Source: Argyresthia goedartella (lineage: Eukaryota > Arthropoda > Insecta > Lepidoptera > Argyresthiidae). From it: DNA of 64,000 bases. The stretch spans positions 191,001 through 255,000 of the forward strand of contig OX463822.1 in assembly GCA_949825045.1 (NCBI GenBank), written 5' to 3'. The notes below the pieces were generated by a model. It did no database searches. It was given only the letters and a program-made list of their open reading frames with translations, and had not been told where the DNA came from. The stretch's first letter is position 1; each line of letters starts with the position of its first letter. Below are positions 21,971 to 33,303 of this stretch, in pieces. The position numbers were made by a program, and so were the translations under genes.

Positions 21971-23534
21971 ATACTAATTTTGAAAGTTTAAATTTGTCTG
22001 ATTTGTCCACAGACACTGAACAGATTGATGAGCTAGACGTACCGTGTAACTTGACACAGGTAGAGCTATCGTTTTCAACAAAGCTGTTTGAAAAATATTC
22101 TAGCGTTTATAAATTACAGAAAGTAATAGGATATATTTACAGGTTCTATGACAACTGTTCGAAAAATAAAAATAAAATTACGGACAGTAGCCTAACTCCT
22201 CAGGAGCTTCGCGAATCTATGTCAGTCATCGTGCGTTGTACACAAATGCAACATTTAGAGTCACTCTCTGCTGGAAAAAATATAAAAACAGGAATAGGTA
22301 GTCTTTATCCCTTCCTTGATAAAACAGGTATTATTAGAGTAGGAGGTAGGCTCCATAATGCCAAGGAAATGTCTTTCGATAAAAAGCATCCATCTATCCT
22401 TCCGAAAAACTCTCACATAACTAATCTCATAATAGAAAGACTCTCTGCTGGAAAAAATATAAAAACAGGAATAGGTAGTCTTTATCCCTTCCTTGATAAA
22501 ACAGGTATTATTAGAGTAGGAGGTAGGCTCCATAATGCCAAGGAAATGTCTTTCGATAAAAAGCATCCATCTATCCTTCCGAAAAACTCTCACATAACTA
22601 ATCTCATAATAGGAAGAGAACATTTGCGACTCTTACACGCAGGCCCTAGGTTAGTTTTGAGCTCTCTATCCCAAAGGTACTCTATAGTCAGCGGTATTCG
22701 AGAGGTCAAGAGAGTGGTGCGTAAATGCGTCAAGTGTTATCGTTTAAAGGCCATACTAATTTTGAAAGTTTAAATTTGTCTGATTTGTCCACAGACACTG
22801 AACAGATTGATGAGCTAGACGTACCGTGTAACTTGACACAGGTAGAGCTATCGTTTTCAACAAAGCTGTTTGAAAAATATTCTAGCGTTTATAAATTACA
22901 GAAAGTAATAGGATATATTTACAGGTTCTATGACAACTGTTCGAAAAATAAAAATAAAATTACGGACAGTAGCCTAACTCCTCAGGAGCTTCGCGAATCT
23001 ATGTCAGTCATCGTGCGTTGTACTCAAATGCAACATTTAGAGTCACTCTCTGCTGGAAAAAATATAAAAACAGGAATAGGTAGTCTTTATCCCTTCCTTG
23101 ATAAAACAGGTATTATTAGAGTAGGAGGTAGGCTCCATAATGCCAAGGAAATGTCTTTCGATAAAAAGCATCCATCTATCCTTCCGAAAAACTCTCACAT
23201 AACTAATCTCATAATAGAAAGACTCTCTGCTGGAAAAAATATAAAAACAGGAATAGGTAGTCTTTATCCCTTCCTTGATAAAACAGGTATTATTAGAGTA
23301 GGAGGTAGGCTCCATAATGCCAAGGAAATGTCTTTCGATAAAAAGCATCCATCTATCCTTCCGAAAAACTCTCACATAACTAATCTCATAATAGGAAGAG
23401 AACATTTGCGACTCTTACACGCAGGCCCTAGGTTAGTTTTGAGCTCTCTATCCCAAAGGTACTCTATAGTCAGCGGTATTCGAGAGGTCAAGAGAGTGGT
23501 GCGTAAATGCGTCAAGTGTTATCGTTTAAAGGCT
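21971..23534 (+). repeat. 782-bp tandem duplication in BEL-2 pol
   Basis: A segment starting atactaattttgaaag at 21971 recurs at 22753, and both copies end at cgtttaaaggc. The unit is 782 bp, which shifts the frame. I found a single difference between copies (tgtacac at about 22239 against tgtactc at about 23021). Confidence 0.93.
22263..22616 (+). repeat. 177-bp in-frame tandem duplication
   Basis: The unit starting actctctgctggaaaa occurs at 22263 and 22440, adding exactly 59 codons to the region before the H2C2 finger. The same pair recurs at 23045 and 23222 in the second 782-bp copy, so the 177-bp event came first. Confidence 0.93.
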
Positions 23535-24523
23535 GAGGCTGCTAAGCAGTAGATGGGTTCTCTCCCGCAAGAAAGAATTACAGCGTCCAGGCCATTTCAG
23601 CATGTCGGCGTTGATTTCTGTGGACCCTTCGATATGAAGGTTGCTAGGGTTAGAAGGCCTATCGTTAAGAAATGTTACATCGCGCTTTACGTTTGCTTTG
23701 CTATAAAAGCTATACATGTAGAGCTCGTATCGGACTTAACAACTGAAGCCTTCTTAGCATGTCTCAAGCGTTTCATTTCGAGGCGTGGCATGCCCACAAA
23801 TATATATTGTGACAACGCTAAAACCTTTAGGGGAGCGTCAAATGAAATGAAAAAGTTGTATGACCTACAGTCCTCCAAAAACCACAAGGATACTGTCAAT
23901 GTTTTTTGCTCTCAACATTATATAAAATTTAGGTTTATACCCAGTTATTCACCTGAGTTTGGAGGATTGTGGGAAGCAGGTGTTAAAAGTGTAAAACATC
24001 ATCTAAAGAGAGTAGTAGGGAACCAATGTTTAACCTATGAAGAGCTCAATACAGTCATTGTACAAATCGAAGGAATTTTGAACTCTAGGCCTCTACTTTC
24101 TGCAAATACAAATGATTGTAATTATTTAACTCCTGCGCATTTTCTGATTGGAACAGCTCTGGCTAGCTATCCTGAAGTTGATCTTACAGATGTTTCGGTC
24201 AATCGTTTAAAATTTTGGAATCTTTGTACCAAACTAAAACAAGATTTTTGGAAATTATGGTCAAATGATTATTTAACACAGCTTCAAAGCCGTCCCAAGT
24301 GGAAATATCCTCAACCAAACCTTAAAGAAGGTGATTTGGTAATTGTAAAAGATATGAACACTGCTCCATTAAATTATAAGATGGCTTGAATTGTAAAAAC
24401 ATACCCAGGTACAGACAATGTAGTAAGAGCGGCCGATATTAAAATGAATAACAAAGTTTACAGAAGGTCAGTAAAACGGCTATGTCAATTACCTGTCGAA
24501 TAGCTTACTGCCGGCCCCAATTA

Positions 24524-24754
24524 TGTTTAGAACAATCTAAACATATACGATTTTTATTTATTGTAATAACGAAAATAGTAGTTATTTTAGTATATAAGCT
24601 TGCAACACTTTTCTGGTGCTATTTTGACTTTTTGTTGTGGCAACATTCTTCCTTCTTCTTCTGATTGCTAAATGAAACGGTTGCATGCTCCGACTGTATT
24701 TTTATATTTTTATTAAACTCTATAAGTTTTCATTTCCCACGCATTTTATTTCGT
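24524..24754 (+). repeat. BEL-2 3' LTR
   Basis: This LTR matches 12890-13120 with about three substitutions (for example gcttgc for gcatgc). It is followed by two bases and the cgcat duplication. Confidence 0.9.
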
Positions 24755-24756
24755 GA

Positions 24757-25815
24757 CGCATCTCAACGCGAGAAGCCACCAAAAATTTGCTTTCAACATT
24801 TCCAAGAGAAAGAAACCTTAAAAAAAATCACGAAACGGCTGAAGTTTACCATCTGCATAACAATATAGGCGACCCAAAGATGAAAGTATATTCAGTGCTG
24901 TCAACAATTCTACCTGAATTACACGAAAAGATGCAGGATCTGTGCACCAGTCAGTTCATCAAAACAAGAGTTTTGATGAACTGACCACCATCTTAGATAA
25001 CTACATTGATCCAAATCCAAGTGCGTGGGATTTATATCACGTCTACAACAACCGGAAGAAACAGTCGCAGTATACGCTGCAGAATTAAACAGATTAGCAA
25101 CAAAATTTGAGTTCAAATGCCTTAATTGCATGAAACCTGCGCTTGATTCCTTCCTGTCACTGCAACTCATTAGAGGCTTGAAGGATCGGGAAATACGTAC
25201 GAAAATTCTCCAAGAAAAAGACACGACAGCATTCCCCAGACTAGAACATTGCCATCTCTATGGAAATGGGAAAACATAAAGTTCCAACATGTTATTTTAT
25301 TACGCACCAGCAGATTGGATAATGATAACAATGTCCATTCAATTTCAAATGCTACTAGGATAGCTAAACCCAAGCAGAAGGATAATGAAAGAAGGCCACC
25401 GACGTCAATTCGTGACCTCAAAGGTAAATGCTTTCGCTGCGGCAAAGACGATCACAAGGCGAATAAACGCAGTGTCCTCCGAAGCACTTGCCGCAACTGC
25501 CAAAGAAGGCCATCTGGCTCGAGTCTGCCTCCAAAGAAACCCTAATAATACATACCTATCAATTGAAGACTTCGACATCGGCGATTGAAAACGACAGAAC
25601 TGCTGAAATACTGCACTGATAAAGAGCGAGATCTCAGAGAAGTTTATATTACCAATCGATATAGAAGGCAAGAAGGCTATCATGGATTTCGACACGGGGG
25701 CAGCACTATATCTACTATTTAAACAATAAAGGAAATCTCTAGCATACATAAGCCACTAAATATATAGAAATCTCTAGCATACATAAGCCACTAAATATAT
25801 CAAGAATCATAGGAT
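24757..25815 (+). pseudogene. Ty3/gypsy gag and protease start, broken
   Basis: This is gag of a gypsy-type element in several frames. A capsid-like stretch includes FISRLQQPEETVAVYAAELN and SLQLIRGLKDREIRTKIL. Two zinc knuckles follow: KCFRCGKDDHKANK, with the last cysteine lost by frameshift, and STCRNCQ. Then comes the protease start (DFDTGAALS, where D-T-G is the active site) and IKEISSIHKPL. A 35-bp tandem duplication lies in the protease part. The frame is lost at about 25815, where family 1 copy 2 begins. Confidence 0.8.
25732..25801 (+). repeat. 35-bp tandem duplication in gypsy protease
   Basis: The unit gaaatctctagcatacataa... occurs at 25732-25766 and 25767-25801. It adds a non-triplet length within the protease frame. 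Confidence 0.9.
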
Positions 25816-25959
25816 CATAGATAATATCTTGCCTGAATTAAATAAGTCAATAAAGGGTAATAATATCCCAATATTAAATAATATTCAGAAAAAGGGTACG
25901 CCCCACTTAAATATTACCCATCAAAACATGCATGGGCTTTATTTGTACAACAGAACACT

Positions 25960-27943
25960 GGTTAAAGGAAAATATGATGTCTTTCAACATACATAATTAC
26001 AACTTTGTCAGTTGTTACAATAGAAAGACTACTGATAGAGGTGGTTCTTTAATCTGAGTAAAAAATAATATTAAGGTGAAACAACGGAAAGATATTCTTG
26101 CACTTACTGTAGAAAGACAAATAGAGGTATCCTGTGTTGAGTTGGATAGCCATATTATTGTTTGTGTCTACAGACCTCCGAGAGATGAAAAAGGCCATGG
26201 ATATTTTTAAATATTCGAGAAAATTATGGAGGAAGCCCTCATTACACTTTGCAATAGCAGAAAAAAGTTAATTATTTGTGGTGATCATAATGTAGATTTG
26301 CTTGTAGATACAACAATGAAACGACGATTAATAACTCTGTTCAAATCATTTAATTTATGTCATGTATTTCTAGAGCCGACTAGATTTACACTTACCAGCC
26401 AAGCTTAGATAACGTTTTATGTGACTGTGTGTGCTGTGCATTCTCAAGTAAAAATGTAATTAACTGTTTACCTTCCGATCACAGTGGTCAAACAGTTTCA
26501 TTCCCAATTACTAGTCAAAATAAGACTGATCCAACATTTTATAGGCCTATCACATCCCATAGGCTAGAGACGTATATGAAAAACTTAGATATAAATTTGC
26601 CACTACCGGATTTTGATGAACAGAACCCGAACAAAATCTATTCTAACTTATTCAAAATTGTTCAAACATAATTCAATACAGTTTTTAAATTAAAGAAAGT
26701 CAGTGCCAACAACGGTAAACAAAATCTATTCTAACTTATTCAAAATTGTTCAAACATAGTTCAATACAGTTTTTAAATTAAAGAAAGTCAGTGCCAACAA
26801 CGGTAAATCTAAATTTAATGACTGGGAAATATTTCGAATTAGTAAATGTAGAGCTATCTTGTATGATCTTTATGAACAAAAAACCTATAACTTTGATATA
26901 AAATTTCATGACTATGTTTAAAATATTCCAAAACTTTCAAGTTGGTTTGTAGAACTGCAAAAACTTTACACATTAGCATAAAAATATAAAATTCAAATAA
27001 TAGAATGAAAAGGTTTGGCAAATCATAAACCGTGAAACTGGCAAAGTTATACCACGGGACAATGATTTCTGCTTAAAGATAGGTGATGATGTTGTTAAAT
27101 TCAACGCTGAGGTAGCTCGAGCTTTTGAAACATTCTTTACCAATGTACCCTTACTCACAACAGAGCGTCTAAATTCATCTCCATATGAAGCAGAGACTTT
27201 GTTAAAAAACAGCACTATCATCAGTAATGTATTTTTTAAATTGTATCATGTATATCCCCAGGATATTGTCAAAACGTATAGATTACTTAACTTAAAAAAT
27301 ACGGAAGACCTGTGGGGTATATCAGTCAGTCATTGGTTCAATAATACTTGTTACAGCCCCACACCTAGCTTATATATTTAATAAATGTGTTGACGATGGA
27401 GCTTTCCCAGACCTCATGAAACACAGTAAAACTGATACCTCTGTTCAAGTCGGGAGACAAGGGTGATCCTTCAAATTTCAGACCAATATCTTTTCTTCCA
27501 GCACTAAGTAAAATTTTTTAAAAGATTATACTCAACCTAATGCTCTCACACTTCAACTGTACAAAACAACTCCACGCCAAACAATACGGTTTCACTGGGG
27601 GTAAATCGACTACGGATGCAGGTATTGCCCTTATATCTCATATTTATTCTGGATGGGAGGCTGCACAGGATGCTATCGGAGTTTTTTACAATCTGTCGAA
27701 TGCATTTGATTATGTTGATCATGATACGCTACTAATGAAATTAAAGCATTACGGAGTTAGAAATAAAGCGTTGGATCTACTAAGATCATGCTTAAGCAAT
27801 AGAATTCAACAGGCAGAAGTAAACGGTGTTAAATCTGATGGATCGGGAGTAACAATTGGCGTTCCACAAGGTTCCATATTAGGCCCTTTCTTATTCCTGG
27901 TATATATTAACGATCTGCCTTCTATGGTGGAGAGATTGACTGA
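25960..27943 (+). pseudogene. Family 1 ORF2 (endonuclease and RT N-terminal half), broken
   Basis: Endonuclease pieces are HQNMHGL, ICGDHNVDLLVD, FLEPTRFTLTS and SDHSGQTVSF. RT pieces include the 27540-28007 frame, GFTGGKSTTDAG, VFYNLSNAFDYVDHD and [14 protein letters not shown]. In motif A the catalytic aspartate position reads asparagine (YNLS for expected CDLS). The FADD box is missing because the copy ends before it. Dead. Confidence 0.82.
26631..26806 (+). repeat. 88-bp tandem duplication in family 1 copy 2
   Basis: The unit beginning acaaaatctattctaactta occurs at 26631 and 26719. Copy 1 has it once. The length of 88 bp breaks the frame. Confidence 0.9.
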
Positions 27944-28395
27944 ATATAATAGAATAGAATATGCGTTTATTCAAGCGTCACAATACACAACACATAGCAC
28001 AAAATAGGAATATACAAAAATAGGAATACACATGGACAACAACAAAAGTGGCTATATTATGTGATGTAAATGGCTTCTTAAGAAAACAGCATAGTGTGCT
28101 GGTTGTATACGGCGACGGTGAAACGGCTCCGGCTCAGCATTATGCTACAGGGCCTATAGGAGGACCTGAAGCGCTGGTATTCTGTCGGAAAAAGTGTGAC
28201 TGAGTGTGTTGTTTTGTACGGTGTTGATTAGACTACGTAATATGCATAGATAAGAGATATAAACAATAAATAGCAAAATATAAATGTAGGGTTTATGAGT
28301 ATATAGTTTGTGTGTGGCATGAAAATAATGGTACTTGGAAATAATGGAAACTTTCCAGGAGAGCTTTTCGTGAAAGTATTCAGGTATCCCTCTCT

Positions 28396-30240
28396 TTATA
28401 ACACCGAACAAGAGCCTTTCATTTTTAAAACATTTGCTCGATTCAGATATGGCGTGATATGAGTACGTGGTGGGACGATGTAACAATAGCGAGCGCAGGC
28501 GTTCTGCACTCGCTGTACCAATCGTTCAATGCGCTTATACAAACGCGGCCCGTATACTGTGATGCAGTAGTTAAGCTTTGACAAGACTAACGCCTCACAG
28601 AGCTCCACTCGTATTTCTTCTTTTAGGAATTTCCGAATTCTGTAAAGAATATTTAACCTGTAAAAACAGTTTTTGACGAGCTCGAGAACATGTTTGTCAA
28701 AACGCAGCTCCTCATCCATGATTAGACCCAGGTTCCGCGCTTCACGCACTCGCTCCACTGGTATCCCCGATATAGCAATTTGTGGATTCATATCGCCAAT
28801 AGTATTCACCTGGTGTCTCGAGCCGAGTATCATGAACTTTGATTTTTTTGGGTTTAGGACCAACGCATTTTTGGAGGACCAAGTTGATATACGTTCTAAA
28901 TCCGCATTTATCCTCCGCATAACATCAGGAAGCGATTCTTTGTTCACTTCAATATAAAGCTGTAAATCATCGACATATAGATGATACTTGCAATGGTGAA
29001 TGCAGTTTGTGATATCAGCGCAGTATAGAATAAATAACAGAGGACCCAATATGGACCCTTGAGGAACACCTCTACAGGTGGTGACTCTTTGAGAGTGATT
29101 TTTGGTACCGTCACTATTTGTTAAGACTACTTGTTGGTTGCGGTCTTTGAGTCAAATCCATAGTAGCTTAGCTTGGAAAGAATTAAATCCACATTGATGG
29201 AGTCAAATGCTCTAGTGTACTCAAGTAGGACGAGAAACGTGGCATTCCCAGAGTCTTGGGACGCTAATACGTTGTCAACAACATCAAGAAGTGCCGTCGT
29301 TGTACTACGATTCTTTCTGAAACCTGATTGAAACTTTGGAAGAAGGCCGTGTGTTTCCGCAAATGAAATTACTTGAAAGTACACAAGTTTTTCGAGAATT
29401 TTAGAGAGGTACGGTAGTATACTTATAGGTCGTAGATCAGTTATTATTTTGGGGTTACTTATTTTTGGGGTCGGACGGACAATAGACGCCTTCCAAGATG
29501 CTGGGAATATAGAGGTAATCAAGGATTGGTTTAGAATATGAGTAATTATTTTAAGTGTTTTCGGTAATGTGAGAATTAACATATCCATTGTAATTTTGTC
29601 CATACCACAGGCGTCTGAGTTCTGTTTAAGAATAATGTTACTGACATCATGCTCATTCACTTGTTTAAGTCGGAAAACACCAGGACCAAACCTATGGTAT
29701 TCGTAAAAGGTGAGATCTGATATTCTTACAAGATCTTCCCCGGGGATATTCATAAAATGAGACATAATATCGTTGGGATCAGCAAAGTTGTCAGGAAGTT
29801 CATTTGGTTTTTTGAAGTTAGGAACACACGTTTCACGAAGTTTTTTCCATAACTGATTTGGGTCTTTGGTGTTATTGTTGATGTGGTGCTCAAAGTATGC
29901 CCTCTTTTCTGCAAAAAGACTGGTTATTACGAGGTTTTTAAGAGATTTGTATTCCTGTTGGTGAGTTTGAGATTTGGATTTCTTATAAGTTACATGTGCT
30001 TTGTCCCTTAGCTGCATCATCAGTCTGACATTATTGGTTAATCAAGGCATATGTCGATCTTTGATGGTCGTAGTTTTTTCTGGAGCATGTTTATCGAACA
30101 AGTCGAGAATATATCCCTCTAAGGTTGCGACCATTGAATCAACATTGGCTCCTTTTGCAATTATATCCCAATCAACAGCGTTTAAATCATGCTCAAAGCT
30201 TACATGGGTATGCTCTTAAGTGGTCTATAAGTGGTTTTAA
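28396..30240 (-). pseudogene. Family 2 ORF2 linker and reverse transcriptase, broken
   Basis: The linker (about 30225-29900) reads DLFDKHAPEK and VRLMMQLRDKAHVTYKKS. The RT N-terminal half (30020-29127) shows DLRPISILPYLSKILEK, FQSGFRKNRSTTTALLD and LLEYTRAFDSINVDL. The C-terminal half (29049-28396) begins MGPLLFILY and has the YVDD box and NALVLNPKKSKFMILGS. A frameshift lies at about 29050-29130, and the linker has a stop at about 30045. In motif A the first acidic residue is E where D is expected. Confidence 0.85.
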
Positions 30241-30287
30241 ATGTTGGATATTTATCCCTTTTCACCTTTAATTTAACTGTCAATAAT

Positions 30288-32219
30288 TAGAGATGAGTTA
30301 ATAGCTAGGTTAATAGCCAATATGGCTATAAACCCTGCTATTAATGTTTTTAATACAAAACTGATTTTTTATGGTTGTAAATTTAATCTAGTGATCGGAA
30401 ATACGGATGTTTTCGGTCAAGTCCGTTGCGGATTTATCGGCCAAGTGCGAATCAGAATTTTCGGGAAAAAGTCGGGGAAAAGGCGATATCTGTAAATCCT
30501 GTTCGAGTCCAATCATGATTCTGAAGTTAGATTTTAATAAAATAGCCGCCATTTTGAACTTCGTAGTTGTTGGTCTGATTTGCTTCAAAATTTATATCTG
30601 GGGAGCCGGTTGGAGTTTAATCATGATTCTGCCGTCTGATTTTGAAAAAGTGGCCGCCATTTTTATTTGACTATGGCAAAGCCAAAGGGATGTTGCGCCC
30701 TCTAGAGGCTATTACCTAGAACCTAACCGCTGTTATTGTTTTAAAATTTCCCTCCATGGTTATCAGAATTAGGAAAATCTAAATCTAAAACAATGTGAAT
30801 GCAATTTTTTGGAACTAATCTGGCCCATTTAAAAAGTTTCAATCAGCTATTTTATTTACAATGATTTTTGTTTTTTTTAATTTTTTTTTTGCTTTCATGT
30901 TTTATTGTGTGCCTAATTAAAAAGTTATTCTGCAGCCCAATCACTGCCTTCTGTCCTGATAAGCAATTGGATTGGATTGGCATCTTGGATTGGATCGGCT
31001 TCTTGGATAGGATCGGATTCTAATGGATCAATTTCTGTTGGGTTGATTGGTTGATTTCATCTTCATCGACTTCGTATATATCTGCTGTCGGTAGCTGTGA
31101 CTCCAAGTAGCAATCCATCTGATCGCTTTCTGTGACTAGTATACTTGTTGCATAGGATGGTCTGTTTGTTAAGTTCCAATTGTGGGATATATACGTTATT
31201 TTTCCTGCCCGTTCTGTAGTTAGCCTATTCTTTTTAGCATTATGTACATCAGCTTGAGCACTAAACGTCCTTTCAGTAGCTGCTGATGTACAAGGAGCTG
31301 ACAAATTCGCAATTGCAATTTAATGCAACTGAGTAGAGCTGCAAATCTCCTTCCACCAGCTAAGTGAATCTGTTTCATTTTTTTCTGGTGATAGGTTGTG
31401 AACTCTAATACCTTAAGTTCAGGTTCAAAATCGCCATTGGCTGGAGGTTTGGTACTTGACCAGATACGCAGGCAGAAGTGATCGGCGAAGACGCACTCCA
31501 TCTCTTTCTGGCACAAATATATATCTGAAAAGGTTATGCGTTGGAGAGAGCCCGTGTGTCTACCTGAATGGTACGAACTATGCGGTCGGGGGAAGGTATT
31601 ATATCCACTAAAAGCACTGTCTGGGGATTTAGTTTTTTATTCATCGAGTTATTTTGTAATATTTTGCCAAATCTGTACGAACTTCACTGGTTTTCGTTTA
31701 GATTTATAATAGGTACTTAAGTTGGTGATAGCTATTGAGCATGCATAATAGGTGTGTTTGCCACATTTTTTAAGTTTTAATTAGATGAATCTCATGAATG
31801 TTTAGGCAAAATGAAATCTCCAGATATCGATTTTGAAGCAAATCGGACCAGGAACTGCAAAGTTCAAAATGGCGGCCACTTTTTCATAAACTGACATCAG
31901 AATCATGATCACACTCCAACCGGATCCCCAGATATTGATTTTGAAGCAAATTGGACTAGTAACTACGACACCCTTTTCGCGACTTTTTCCCGTCAAAATT
32001 TCCCGAAAATTCAGATTTGCACTTGGCTGAGAAGTCCGCAATAGACTTGACCGAAAGCATCTGAATTTCAGATCACTAACCGTAAAAAAACATGATTGGT
32101 ATAAAAAACATTAATAGCAGGGTTTATAGCCATTTTAGCTACTAACTGGCTATTAACCGGCTATTAACCTGTTACTAGCCAAATGATATTAACATGATTA
32201 ATAGCACTGCCCATCTCTA
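30288..32219 (-). mobile_element. hAT DNA transposon with long inverted arms
   Basis: This is a 1932-bp element bounded by an exact 8-bp duplication tcaataat (30280-30287 and 32220-32227), the length typical of hAT. Both ends read tagagatg inward. The inverted arms extend about 380-415 bp (30288-30665 and about 31805-32219) and include ggctataaaccctgctatta. A transposase remnant lies between them on the minus strand. It sits in family 2 copy 2. Confidence 0.93.
31020..31520 (-). pseudogene. hAT transposase C-terminal fragment
   Basis: The open piece 31304-31020 carries the hAT dimerisation signature: CTSAATERTFSAQADVHNAK, then RLTTERAGKITYISHNW. Just upstream, in another frame, is an SLSWWKE motif equivalent to the W-rich part of the same domain. 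The catalytic core is missing, so the copy cannot make transposase. Confidence 0.88.
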
Positions 32220-32470
32220 TCAATAATGCATGAGCGCCGAGGTCTGGGATATGATTTATTGAAACATTTGAAGCGGTGGCATTTGTACAGACAAGGTCTA
32301 TCAAAGTGGCGCTGTGATCTGCAACCGTTTCGGACCTGAAGAGATTCCCTTTCACACAATAAAGAGTATTTATTGTGGAGCAACAGGGTCATAGTACCTG
32401 CCTCACTGCAACGAGGGGTACTTAGGTTATTACATGCAACGCATGCCGGAATAGTCCAAACTAAAGAGGA
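32220..32470 (-). pseudogene. Family 2 endonuclease fragment, right of the hAT element
   Basis: Minus-strand sequence shows ETVADHSATLIDLVCTNAT and HIPDLGAHALL, the end of an endonuclease domain with the (S/G)DH-like site degenerate (DLGAH). Upstream pieces are in other frames. It continues family 2 copy 2 across the hAT insertion. Confidence 0.75.
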
Positions 32471-33303
32471 TACGTGTGGTGGCCCGGGATGGATCAGCAG
32501 ATAGAAAGAACCGAGAACCTTCTTGGTTCTCATCGATAGTTATATGAAGTGGTGTGAAGCAGAGATTGTGGCCTCAATGAGTACTACGACTGTCATTGCT
32601 TGCCTAATAAAGATATTTGCACCCCAGGGATTGCCCGAAACCTTGGTCTCAAATAACGGACGAACTTTTAGCTCCAGTGAGATGAAAATTTTCCTCAAGA
32701 ACAAGGGGATCAAATATTTGTTCTCCCCACCGTACCACCCTGCCACCAATGGGCAGATTGAGAGAGCTAAGTAAAAGACTTTCAACAAAGTAAAGAGACT
32801 TTCGGCAGATAACCAGCCAAGGAATGAGAAACTTCCAAATGCCATGCCATGCCAATATGCCAAACAGTTGTACCAACAAGACACCTGCGAAGACGTTGAA
32901 CGGGCGCAAGTATCGTACGGCGGTGTCCTCACTGCATCCTGACGCCATGCCTCAACAGAGGCAGCAACAACTCGACGCAGCGGCGCACCGCGAGCCAGCC
33001 AGGTCCTTCGCAGTCAACCAGACAGTACTGATACGCATGTATGGACCTGGAGACAAGTGGCTGAACGGCACTGTAGCGATGAGGGAGGGTACCAGCTCCT
33101 ATATGGTGAGAACGGAAGATGGAGGGTTACACCGGCGACACGCCGACCAGATCATAGCACGTTCCGTGCGTGATGAAACACAGACTCTACCTCAATTTTC
33201 CAATAGACCTCCAGATGAGATGAGATCTGCTTCTTCTACCCCGGAACCCCCTATTATAATGCCACCCCCTGATCAATGTTTAAAAGAAAAGTTTAGCATA
33301 TAG
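32471..33303 (+). pseudogene. Ty3/gypsy integrase, broken
   Basis: It begins with the end of the H2C2 finger region (WWPGMDQQIE), then a deletion, then the integrase core (32523-32774). The core has VLIDSYMKWCEAE (first D), VSNNGRTF (second D replaced by N) and NGQIERAK (E). A TAA follows the core. The C-terminal domain continues in the 32824-33303 frame (NQTVLIRMYGPGDKWLNGTV, GGLHRRHADQI). It is probably the 3' part of the same gypsy element as 24757-25815, since nothing else of gypsy lies between. Confidence 0.85.

Larger units (their letters stand above)
19825..24480 (+). pseudogene. BEL-2 pol: rest of protease, RT, RNase H, integrase, broken
   Basis: Pol resumes after the CR1 insertion. 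Protease-linked DUF1758-like sequence lies at 19812-20225 (LLLGADVYFNILLDG). RT follows in the 20422-21555 frame, with RVVFDGSMKSRSQVSLND, CDIQKAFRNV and the YVDD catalytic box. RNase H sequence includes LYSDSQIVLAWI and NPADLLSRG. The H2C2 region is duplicated (see repeats), then integrase (23553-24389) shows D,D,E in VGVDFCGPF, YCDNAKTF and GGLWEAGVK. Lesions are a frameshift near 20220, a TGA/TAA cluster at about 20402-20417, TAA at 21553-21555, TAG at 23550-23552 and TGA at 24387-24389, after which the DUF5641-like tail continues to about 24500. Confidence 0.88.
12890..24754 (+). mobile_element. BEL/Pao LTR retrotransposon BEL-2, interrupted
   Basis: This is an LTR element on the plus strand with 231-bp LTRs at 12890-13120 and 24524-24754 that differ at about three sites. 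The probable target duplication is cgcat (12885-12889 and 24757-24761), leaving two ambiguous bases at the right end. The internal region holds gag with DUF1759-like core and zinc knuckles, a retropepsin, RT, RNase H and integrase. It is interrupted at 15068-19824 by a CR1-like element and carries a 782-bp tandem duplication plus several nonsense codons. Confidence 0.92.
25816..27943 (+). mobile_element. Non-LTR retrotransposon, family 1 copy 2, 3' truncated by insertion
   Basis: This copy is collinear with family 1 copy 1 from about 26335 and extends further 5' through the endonuclease. It stops abruptly after [13 protein letters not shown] at 27943, where the minus-strand family 2 copy begins. 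It holds an 88-bp tandem duplication and many frameshifts. Confidence 0.85.
27944..32470 (-). mobile_element. Non-LTR retrotransposon, family 2 copy 2 (minus), split by a hAT element
   Basis: This minus-strand copy is inserted in family 1 copy 2. Its 3' end is at 27944 with an (ATTCT)-like tail. RT and linker run to 30287, then a hAT element, then endonuclease sequence from 32220 to about 32470. Setting aside the hAT element and one copy of its 8-bp duplication joins the two halves collinearly. Confidence 0.85.
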
